Below, piece after piece: positions 49,901 through 61,900 of a stretch of DNA of 64,000 bases (its first letter is position 1; each line of letters begins with the position of its first letter). A model generated the notes under the pieces. The model ran no database searches, was not told where the DNA came from, and saw nothing but the letters and a program-made list of their open reading frames with translations. This stretch comes from Acanthornis magna (lineage: Eukaryota > Chordata > Aves > Passeriformes > Acanthizidae): contig JAWUZG010000056.1 in the NCBI GenBank assembly GCA_036785705.1, forward strand, positions 1,861,001 to 1,925,000, given 5' to 3'. The translations under genes and the position numbers were made by a program.

Positions 49901-52900
49901 TTAAACTATTGATTTATTAAAGCAGTTAAAGTATTTCCAGAAGGTAACTTACTTTGATGTTTGATTCCAGGCAAGTTGTGGCATGGCACAGACCCTATTG
50001 TGTGGACCTTGAAGAAAGTACCTTTTCACATCTTCGTTCTTTTCTCGAGCACTACTGTGACAAAATTAACAGTGAAATTCCTCCTCTTCCTTTTCCTTCA
50101 TCAAGGTACATACAGCTTATGCATGTTACATATTTTTATAATGTGTTTTTCTTTACAGCAGTGGTGCATGGCTTAGTCCTGGTTAGTCTGTATTTTAACA
50201 ACCATAAGTCTGGTTTACTTGCTCAGTCAGTTGCTATTTGTTTTGAATGACTCTAGTGCATTTGCATATCAGAGGAGCTTTTCAGTGTCTTAAATGTAGC
50301 AGGATCTTTAGTCTGGTCTGAAGTTTATTTTCATTATGCAGTGAATTAAATGCTTTACTTCAGAATTTTCCTTTGAAAACACGTTTTTCTGCGTAGTTGA
50401 AATGCATTTCCTGTTTCTGTGTTGTCAGTTCTTACTCCTGTAAACAGTGTTTCAAATTATTTTTAAGAGGACTAGAAATGAGTATCCCGACTTCTTGTTT
50501 TTAACCTGATTGTTGTACTCCTAAATCTCCTGAGAGAAGATTACATTTATTACTTCTTAAAAGTTTTTTTTTCCTCTCTGTGTATAATACTACTGTTTCT
50601 TTCTGTGTTTTAGGGTGGTTTTGCCTCATAATTCATGGGACTGCTAATCTAAAGTGAATGCCTCTTGCAAATATTGTCCATGAGAACACTTCTCTATTGT
50701 AGTTTCAGTTTTTGTTCTTTTAAGCAGATTGGCAGTAAGTTTCTCAGAGGAGTTTCCATAAACTCCCAGTTGGAATTTACTTGCCTTTCTGGAATGAAAA
50801 ATCAAAGGAGAGTTAAAAGCTTAGTGCACAAATAAGTGGAAGGGAGTAATGCTAATAATAGGAGAGGTTAACAGGGCTGTATTTCTTTTACAGGGAACAT
50901 CACAATTTTCTGAAATTGTGTTTGAAGCTGCTTTCTAATCACCTTGCACTTGCACTGGCTGGAGGTGTAGCCACCAGCATTCTTGGCCGGCAGGCTGGTC
51001 CTCTTCGAAACCTCTTGTTCAGGCTGATGGACTCTTCTGTCCCTGATGAAATTCAGGAAGTAAGTAATGCCTTGTTGTTTACGTGTGAAAACTGTACTAC
51101 TCTCTTCTCTTTTTTTTCTGACTGTGTAGTTAGATATTTATCTGATTTTCTGAACAATTCTGACTTGCCAGTTTTATTCATTAAAGTTAAAAAATGTAGT
51201 CACCATCACAGTTTTAGGATCTGCAAGCAGAGGAGAATGCTTGCATAAGAATTTTAAAAAGCTGCTTTATTTTGTAACTTTTAAATTATTCTTCTGTGTA
51301 ATAATGAGCCTAAAATGTTATTGTTGTGGATTGAGTAACTAACTTGGTTGAGTAATTCTTCTAAGATGCACTCTTACAGGAAATAGCAACTTTTTTTGGT
51401 CTTGTTTCACTCCTTCAATGTACTGCATGTTTGCATCACAGCATAAAAGATTAATGTGCTATCGTGTAGTAGAATTCTGATATCAAATTAAATTAAGCAG
51501 ATATTTCAGATATATAATTTGTGATGTACTGTATTTTTTAAAGATACAGGTGAGTTGATTTTTCCCCTTCTCTGCTGAAGAAGTATTTTCTGCTGCTTCA
51601 ATTTTAGGTTGTAATTGAGACTCTGTCAGTTGGAGCAACTATGCTACTTCCTCCATTGCGAGAGAGAATGGAATTGCTGCATTCTCTTCTGCCCCAAGGT
51701 CCTGATAGATGGGAAAGCTTATCAAAAGGACAGGTAAGGTCAAGTAAAAATATGCCTGAAAGCAGCTGTGGTTTGCTTGGGGTTTTTGTGTGAGAATATT
51801 TTGAGCTGTGAGGTGAGCCTCATTTGCAGAGTGCAAGCACATTTCTGGGGAGATGCAGTGCAAACCCTAGCGTAACGAAATCTGTAGGGCAACCTGACTA
51901 AACCAGAATTGAGAGAGGCAGGGAGCACTGCTTGTTTTCTCAAGTGAAGGTCAGCTACAGAGAACTTGCAGTGGTGGTATCCAGACAGGTTTAAAGATTA
52001 GATATTTTTGAATACTAGCTTGATCTAGCTTGATTTAGCAAGCCTTGGTAACAGAAATTTAACCATTTTCTGGGATGAACACTTGTGTAATACTTTCCCT
52101 ACATGGATCTCACCCTACTTTGCAAAGATGACTGCAAGGTTTTTTTTGTACCCTTTTTCCTATGTACAATGTAGAAAAATTGTGTGTCCGCCACCCAACT
52201 TACCAAATAACCAGATAACTAGGACAAACTGAAGACAGTGTTTAGTTCAGTGTCTGAACCTCATTGTCTACTGTGTGGACAATCGAGTTTCTCTCTCTCT
52301 TAATCTCAGATTTTTACTAGGTATGGTCAGTCTAATTTAGTATATTTATCCATTCTGTAATACTACAAATCTTAGGAAGACCTGGAGTATTTTGGTAAAG
52401 CCCTCCAGCTTGTTTCTGTGTCTCATTAGAATATTTGTGTTGTGTAACTATGCCTAATGCTTTTTTCTTCCTAGCTCATTGTTTTATCTTTATTAACAAA
52501 GAGTGATTGTTGCATCTGAATGTTTTTCTTTAGAGAATGCAGTTGGATATCATCCTGACAAGCTTGCAGGATCACACCCATGTAGCTTCCCTGCTTGGCT
52601 ATAGCTCCCCATCTGATACCACAGAAACTTCCTCGTTGTGTATCAGCTATGGAAACCTCTCTGATCAAGCATATGCTGTCCAGAGCAGTCATCCAGATAC
52701 TCACCTAGCTGAAATCCTGATGAAGACTCTTCTAAGAAACTTGGGATTTTATACTGTATGTATAGGCTTTGTATTTTTTTTTAAATTATAATTAATTTTG
52801 GATATGTAGAAGGGTTACTTCCCTACCCCCCCACTGTCTTAAGAAAATGGTGCTCATTTTGTTTCTCTGAAGTAGCAGTACCACATGTATTTGTCCTGAA

Positions 52901-55900
52901 GTGGACTAAAGTCAGTTAAATCATCTGTGACGGTGTGGTTCTAATGTTGTTAGAGTGGTATTTATTGTTTAAGGTGACTTTTGTCAGTGCAGCTGGTTTC
53001 GTATCAGACTATGCTATTGCTCTTGCTTTGGCTTCAGATTTCTGTGGAAGATAGAATGTAACACAAGAAGTAAATTGTTGTATACAGTGTTTGTCAGTGT
53101 AGTCTCAGCCACCAGGGAACAATAAGCAGACACCAGGAGCATGAATCTGTTTAATTAACTTCACTAGGGTAACTACCTTGTAATAGTGCAGCAAGAACAG
53201 GTCAGCTGTCTTACTAAACACAGTGTGTCAAACGTTGTTGTTCTTAGAAAGTCTAGGGGAGTGTGTGAGCAAATCACTGACTCAGCCTTTTATTCAAGCA
53301 GCCAGTTAAATACAACAGTGAGAAGAAATCACAGGTTTGGACTTCCCTGGCATGGTGTGGAGCTCCTCAGGGCAGGGTGGCAGTGTTTTGTTCTTCTCTC
53401 TAGACCTCCCCCAGTCAGTGTGGGGGAATTGTCTGCTTTGAATCGGCTGCTTGAAACTCAGTTTTTCCAGAGGATTGCAAAGAAAGTCAAGCAGCCATCT
53501 ACTTTCTCCTCCTATTGCCATCCTAGATAATGCAAGGAAGGATTCAAATGTGAGACATCTTATGCATCCTAAGGAAATATTATTTGTTTTAACATATTGT
53601 GCTTTGGGGGCCAGGTTAGGAAGTGAGTTTTTTAATCTAGTTATCCTTGGGGAGGCGAATAAAAGCATTGCTGCATCTGATAGAAACATTTTCAGAAGTG
53701 TTCACCTGACAACTGTCACAGACAATCACTCCCATGACATTATAAACGTTGTAATTTCAGGTTTGGTTATCCCATGAGCCACTTGACATTATCCAATTTC
53801 TTCTGTAATTACAGGTGCACATAGTAAAGATAAAAATGCTTCATTTTAGGTGATAGTAAAGTGTTACAGTACTTGAAACAGAGTTAATTGTTATTTTTTT
53901 CCTCTTTTTGTCTTAATAGGACCAAGCCTTTGGAGAACTGGAAAAAAACAGTGATAAATTTTTACTAGGTACATCATCATCAGAAAACAGCCAACCTGCT
54001 CATCTGCATGAGCTATTATGTTCCCTGCAGAAACAATTGCTGGCTTATTGCCACATCAACAGTGTTACTGAGGTGTGTGTCCTTATTTTTACCATTTAGG
54101 AGAGAAAAAAGTAATTTAATATTCATAAGCACTAGAATGTTTTGAGGTTCCTGTTGAAAATGTTCAGAATGTTTGAAAGCTGAAGCGATTTAAATAGTGA
54201 ACCCCTTATATATATTTACAGAATTATTCTTATGTTTGTTTCCTTCTAGAATTCCAGTAGTGTGGCACTGCTTCACAAACACCTTCAGCTTTTATTGCCT
54301 CATGCCACAGATATCTATTCCCGTTCTGCAACGCTGCTTAAGGAAAGCTCTTGGAATGGTAGTGTTGGGGAAAAACTGAGAGGTAAATGTTCATGGAGAA
54401 ATCAGTAATGGTGGCCCTGTAAGCTTAGGGCACTTTTTCTTTGCTTAGATTTGAATTAGCAAATCCCTTATTTTTTCTGTATCTGCATGAAGTAGACATC
54501 CCAAGTCTCCCTCAAAGGAGGAGATGAGATGTCTACCCAGGAATGGCAGCTGGTTCATGTTTTTGATAGGACATTTTGTGTACAGGAGAAGTACAGATTG
54601 GAGAATGTGACTTCTCCATTCTGTTCACCTTCACTCCAGAATGTGAATATGAGCAGAATCCAGAATGTACGTGATCTTTTCAATTTCATTAGTTCTAGAT
54701 TTTGCTTTTTAAAGGCACATTTATTGTGATTGCTGAAAAGTGTGTAACTAAAATAAGAAATAGATTAATAATTACTAAACAAACCGATCAATTCAACCTG
54801 TATTGTTTAAGGCATTTTGAGATAGCTGAGGTGTTTTTATGCAATTCTTTGACGTATTAAATTGTGCTTACTTAATTCCATAACTGTACCTAATTCAGGT
54901 TTGGTTTTTTTTCTTTGCAGATGTGATCTATGTGTCAGCTGCTGGCAGTATGCTCTCTCAGATTGTCAACTCGTTGTTGCTGCTGCCAGTGTCAGTAGCC
55001 CGGCCTTTGCTGAGTTATCTGCTGGATCTTTTGCCACCTTTAGATCGTCTCAACAGACTCTTGCCTGCTGCAGCCCTTTTGGAAGATCAGGAATTACAAT
55101 GGCCTCTTCATGGTAAGTGTAGTAACAAACATGCTTTTAATCTGAAAAATAAACAATGGCACATTTTTGTAGTGAAATTTAGCTTCCCCTTTGAAGATTA
55201 CTTTTTTTAACTATGTGTCTTTCTACATCTCCTTTTCAGGTTCCTTATGTATTAATATCCCTTGCTATGAAATATTCTTTTCTGCATTAATTGAGTGCAG
55301 TTTCCAGTTGTATCGTTTATCTATACGTTTTTATCAGAGCACAGAGAAGTGTGTATTAGACAAAGCAGGTTCTTGGGCAGACTTTAAAAGAGTTTTTACT
55401 TCGTGACCAGCTGTGCCATGAATGGTGGTGGCCTCTGCTGCTGCTGTACTTACAGTGTTCAGTGACCTGTTTGTCCTAGCTGGGGTTTCTTCAGTTGAAA
55501 GGTTGCTGATTGAGGGGCAAATCTGCCATTAACTGGGAAATATGAACAAGGTCTCTCATTAATTGTGGGATTTTGGAATTGTTTGGAACACCCGGGCATC
55601 AGTGACTAATCTGGCAGTGGGTACTTGCAGGTGGCGCTGAGCTGATCGAGCCTGCGGGAGTGCCCCTGCCGCAGCCTGCTCAGTCCTGGGTGTGGCTCGT
55701 GGACCTGGAGAGGACGGTGGCGCTGCTCATCGGGCGCTGCCTCGGGGGGATGCTGCAGGGCCCTCCGGTGTCCCCCGAGGAGCAGGACACGGCCTATTGG
55801 CTCAAAACGCCGCTGTTCAGTGATGGAGTGGAGATGGATATTCCTCATTTAGGTAACCTGTGCAGTGCCAGTGGCTAATGGTCCCTGTAAATATTTGTGT

Positions 55901-58900
55901 TCAGTGTGAAATTTTTGATGCTGTTTGAATGAGTCTCTGCTTAAGGTTTGTCTTTCAGCATTCTTGTCTATTTGTGTAGTAATACAAAAAGTTCCAAAGT
56001 GGGTATTTAAGGATATGATGTAGTTTACAGGAGAAACAAATTCAGTTTCTCAATGAAAGACTACAGACTTTGTTGAGTTAATTGGAAATGTTTTACTCCT
56101 AGATGTCCAGCATTTAACAGACATCCCATGGATTCAATTTTTCATATTAATTATTGGAAAATCTCTTACATTTTATTCTACTTGCAAAATAAATTTTTTA
56201 TTAATTAGAAACAATACTATTAATAGCAAACTTCAGTCTTTATCACCTACCAGAAGTGTTAACAACTCAGCACTGGTATTCTAGTCATCCCTTCCTATAT
56301 GAATGGGGTACTTGCTTTTGCTTCTTTGTGGCCTGTTCTCTTAGCTCACATCTCCTCCTCCCTCTGGTTCTGAGTAGGCTACTTCAAGGCTTTTGATTTA
56401 CAGACAGAATGTTTTGAAATGGGTCCAGGCAGTAGTTGTAAGTGTAGGTGTGTAGTTCAGTAGAATTAATGATACAGATTTATGCTATTGAAGAAGAGTT
56501 GGATAATGCTTCTAAATCTCCGTGGGTTTTATGTAGATTGTATTTTAAGTCACTTTGCTGTGTAAGGTAAATTTGTGGTAGGACAATGACAAGTCTTGAT
56601 TTTTTTTAAACTTAGAGGAAAGTGAAAGCTGGTTTAAATGCTTTTAGATAGATGCATGTAATCTTCAAAATTTGCAGAGTTTCATTTCTTTGGTATTTCC
56701 CTTCTGTTAGACAAATGCATGAGCTCCTTGTTAGAAGTGGCCCTGTCTGGAAATGAGGAACAGAAGCCCTTTGATTATAAGCTGAGACCAGAGATCACAG
56801 TCTATGTTGATTTGGCCTTGGGTTGTACCAAAGAGCCAGCAAGGAGCCTCTGGATCAGTATGCAGGACTATGCTGTCAGTAAAGGTAAGGTATTGAAAAT
56901 ACCTGTGTATGTTCAAAGCAAGCTAAATGCTCCAGCTACACTCTGAGCACAATCCTGTATTTTCTTTGGCAACAATTTTTAATTCTACAACATGGTAAAC
57001 TTTATTATTATGTTCCACGATCTTTCTTTTTCTGTTACTTACTTTTGACATTGATTTCAGTGTTTGGCAAGCATGTAGCTCAATGTTGTTTTTCCCTCTG
57101 AACTAGTAAGAAGAAACTCTTAGTTGCTTACTCAGTTCTTGTTTTCTGTGTTTTCTGAGTAGAGCAGGGTGAAACTTGTAATTAAAAAGAAAAATTAAAG
57201 GGGAGGAGATGGGGGAAAGCAAAGTAACTTGAAAAATATGTTAGGAATGGAGTAAAGGAGTAAGTCATCTTTTGTTTTTCAAGTCTCTGGGAGGCTGACC
57301 ATACAGTAGTAATAGTTTTTCATGCTTATTGCTTAAAATCCATGTTTCCTGCTCAAGCTGTCCACGTTTCTTTTAATGAGATCCACTGAGTATTGTAGTT
57401 GTATTGTAACTTCTGTATCCAGAGAGCTGTACAGAGAGCTGGATACAGATTCTGTAGCTCTGGCCAGGGTGAGCCAGATGAAGAAAAGAGCAAATGATGT
57501 TGTGTGCCTGTTGAGAGCAGCACAGGGAATTCTGTTACAGAATTCCACAGCAGTGGAAATTCCAGTAAAAAAAAGTGCTGGTTATGTCTTTGGAAAATCC
57601 GAGTTGAACGGGCTAGTATGTGTAATTTAGGCTATGGAATTGGGTTCCTTAGAAGTTGATATGGGTCTGCTCTGTTGAGCTGACTGGAACTTGTATGGTC
57701 ACGTTAGCATAGCATCACATGCAAAGTCATGGAACTTGCTGAGGAGCAGGCATTTAGACTTAACTGCGTGTTAGACGAGATTTACCTGTGGCCATGAAAG
57801 TTTTGTCATTTCTGCAGACATTTACAAGGATTTATAGATAATGTTAATAGAAAAAAATATTACAAACATATTTGTAAAGAAGGGGGACAGTAACTTTCCC
57901 CACCCCATGGAAAATTATGGTGCTTTGTGAAGGTTTTCTTGATAGCTCAGTGGTTTTATAGTAGAGCAATATTATTTTCATAATGGTTCTTTTTGAAGTG
58001 GGGAATAGTTTTCATTAAAAAGTCCATTCATTAAAAAAAAAAGAAGGGGGATTTAAATGGCTCAAGATATTGAATGCAATATTGAACAAGCAAATATTTT
58101 TGGTTTTTGGAAACAATAGCCAGTTTTGATTAATCCTTTCCATTTTCAGATTGGGATACTGCGACTTTAAGTAATGAATCACTCCTAGACACTGTGTCCA
58201 GATTTGTCCTTGCAGCTCTTCTGAAACATACAAGTTTACTTAGTCAAGCTTGTGGTGAGAGCAGGCAAGTAAAGCGGCTTTTAAAAGTTCAGCTTACTTT
58301 TTGAAAGGAGGTTTGTATGATTTTTTTCTGGCTTGGGTGTCATTTTCTGCAGGTACCAGCCTGGCAAGGCCTTGGCAGAAGTTTACCGCTGTGTGTATAA
58401 AGTTCGGAGTCGCTTGCTTGCCTGCAAGAATATGGAGCTTATTCAGACCAGATCATCCTCCAGAGACAGATGGGTAAGGCTGTTCATCTCTCTTCAGTTC
58501 TTCTGGCTTTATTAAGAAAATGTTCATATTGTTAGTTTCATATATATTGCCAGTATTTTTGTTCTATCCTGTTGAAAAACTTCCATGAGTTTTCAAATGA
58601 AAATGGGCAGAGTATAATTAGGAGTCCATTAGTGTGGAGTATGTGATATTAAATCAATTAAAAGAAATGATTGGTTGGCATCATTTGACCTCAAGCACAG
58701 CCTCTAGCTTGGTTTCCCCTGTTCCCATCTCGAGGATGCTGGTCCATAGAAGCCCTACAGCTGAGCTGGAGATGGCTCAGCTGTGTTGAGCAGGCACAGC
58801 TTTGGCTGCCATTCCTGAATCCAGCTGTGTTATCTGGGCTTCTGATCTCTGAACCTCTCTCTTCCCCTTCCTTGCCTACCCTGTCTTCCTTCCTCCATGG

Positions 58901-61900
58901 CCACATTATCTTCTTGGTCCTAGCATTGCACGAAGGCAACTTTTCCTTGTCAGCCCTATTTGAATGTCTGATAGGAGAGCAGTGGGCCTGAAACTGGTAA
59001 CCTCTGAATCACTTTATTAAGCCAGGTCAGAACTGATGGGGGAAGTGTTCAGTGAATTACAGGGTTGGGGCCTGTTTGGCACTACAAATTACTCCTTAAA
59101 GCAGGTTTCTCTGATAGGATTTTTAATTGTGGTTTACGATCTACGGGCAAGGTATTGTTAATCAGCAAAATTCTCATGTAACATCAGGAGTAAGAGGCTT
59201 CTTAGCTGTATTGCAAGGCACTAATGGTGCTCTTTAAAATATTGTAAGTATGTCTCCTAGTTTTGGTTAAGGGGTTGTGTCTTGGCCACTTCCTTTCTCA
59301 GGGTAGAAGTCTAACATAGCTGCCAGAGATTGAGCACTTCTGAAAGCACTAGGTATGTGTGCAGTAAATTCTGTTACTCCCAGAAATCCTCAAACTTACA
59401 GATGCAATACAGCAAATCTGATATATGCAGTAGATTTATTGCTTCAGATTTAATACCGTTGGGAGCAAGTATCAGGTTTATTTTTGCGCAGTATACCCAG
59501 GCTTTATGGTTTCAAGGAGATATTTTTTGCAAATAATCTCAATCATGGTTACAAAAGGAAAATTAAATTTTCCAACTTAAGTATTTAAACTCTTGAATGT
59601 AAACAGCTGTCTTTGTTGTCTATTTCACACAATACCAAAGTATTTTTTTGATAGGAAAAAACCCTTATTCAATACCTGTGTCTTTGTACATTCATCTTCT
59701 GTTTAGGTGAAAATTTCACTTTGTCTGTGTATTTTTTTTTAAATCAAGATGCTAGATAACCAAGAATCCGCTGATGTTGATACTCAAGAACATTCTTTTA
59801 CTCGTACAATTGATGAAGAAGCAGAAATGGAGGAGCAGGCAGAACGTGACAGGGAAGAAGGACACCCAGAACAAGAGGATGAAGAGGAGGAAAGAGAGCA
59901 TGAAGTTATGACAGCTGGTAGTAAGTACTGGTTCTGTGTGTCAATGATGCCACGTCCTTTGGAAGGACGATGTCTTTTTCTGTTAGAGGTTAAGTTGAGT
60001 AATCTTTTTTAAAAAAGATTATGAAGATTTGTCTGCATAAGCATTGAGAGAGGCTTATTTCCATACAATGGTATAGTGCTTTTTATTGGTCCAGGAAGGT
60101 CTTTAGATACAGGGGGTGTGAAATACTAAGCAAGTGCACTGCAATTCAGGGCATCTGACATATACCAACACTTTGTATATGCACTGTCTACAGACTGACA
60201 GGTTTCATGTTACTTTCTCTAAAGTTCTTGTCATTAGATCTGAGTTTTCATCAATATTTATATATAGAATTATTGCTGTGCTTGTATGTGTTGTTATTTT
60301 ATGTAGTAAGCTTTGAAGGGTAACGTTACTCTGAAGTTTGGAAACAAAACTGTTGATAATAGTGAACTGACTGTTGGAATTCACTTCTGTCTTTGCTTTT
60401 GATGTGGAGGTTTTAGTCAGAATTTGGTGTATTTAACAATATTTGCCATATTTTCTCATGGACTTTCTAAACATCTTAATTCTTCAGAAGATGGCTTGAA
60501 AAAGGTGCATTTCACAAACTGTTGTTATACTGATTGGGGCTTATAGTCTGGCTTGATGGGGTAGTTAATCCTTAATTTTTCCGGTTTCAGTGAAGCAACA
60601 GACAGTCACACAAGGTTGTTTTTTTCTGTTGTGAACTCAGCGTTCTCAAAGGTAGCACTTGTGGTAGCCTTGGAAAATTTCTGTAGAATGCACGTAGCTT
60701 AAAAAATTAAATTGGCTGACCCGAAATGTTTTCCACAGATACATTTTTTTTTCCTTTTCCAAGTATTTGTTCCTCTGAATACTGTTAGAATGATCATATT
60801 TTTCCAGCCCCTGCTATCATCACCTGTTTTGCTGACATTTTCCCATTAGAACTCCCATAGTTCTCTTTGGGACCTTACTGAGCAAAATGTATGTTACCCC
60901 TTTAGTTTTATAGGATGTGTCATTGCATGCACAGTGCAGTGGGCGTTCCTGAAAGTGTCTGTGGAGCTGAAGTGCACATTCGTGAGGTGATTCGTGGTTC
61001 TAGAAGATTTGCATGTCACCTGCTCAGTACATGCAGTATGTTTTGCTGCTTGATTTGCAGTTATTCTGGGCAAATGCTCAGAGTTCTCAAATTCCATTTG
61101 GATGGAGTTTCTGGGGTTTCAGAAAGACCATAGTGTTACATATACAGACAAGTAGGAAGATGATTACTCTTTCACTTGTGTTCCTAAGGGATGCTGAACC
61201 TGACACATGGAGTTCTAACTATTAAAATCAATGAAGGAAGCATTTAGTTTTACTTTTGCCTTTCCAAAGATTCAGGGGAACTGAATCTTTAAGATTAAAA
61301 TTATTAAATCAAGAGAACTTTCAGTCATTGGACAGAGATTAAGAGGTCTCTTAGACATACTCTTGAGAAGAATCTGGCCCCTTGGACAGCAGCAGAATTA
61401 AGTAAAGTGCAGGCTAAGGATTTTTATAGGATCTTCATTATACTGCCCAAAGCTAATAATAATCTGAAACTGTTCCAGTATCGATTTGGAGATATTCTAG
61501 TGTCTGGAATACAGATTTACAGAAGCATTATTTTATATACATCTGCTAAAGGGCAAACATGAAATAATCTCTTTCTCTTTGATGCTATCCAAACAGGAGT
61601 TGGGTTGCAGTAAGACACTGAAAGAGTGTTTGGTGTTCTGTCAAAGTGCTCTTGTCCTCTTCATTTTAAAATTAACATTGTGTAAATGCATCATTTAAGC
61701 TGTTTGCATGACTTCTTTTATGGCATTGTATTATTAATGTATTCTTTTACTGTTAGAAAAATATTAGTTCTTTGTAGTGGGGCAGTTTTTTGCCCAAGAT
61801 GTAGATGAATATTTTATTCTCTGTAGCTTTGTCTAGAAGTTAAGACTTTTTTTTTGTGTTGCATGTTACAGAAATATTTCAATGTTTCCTATCAGCCCGT

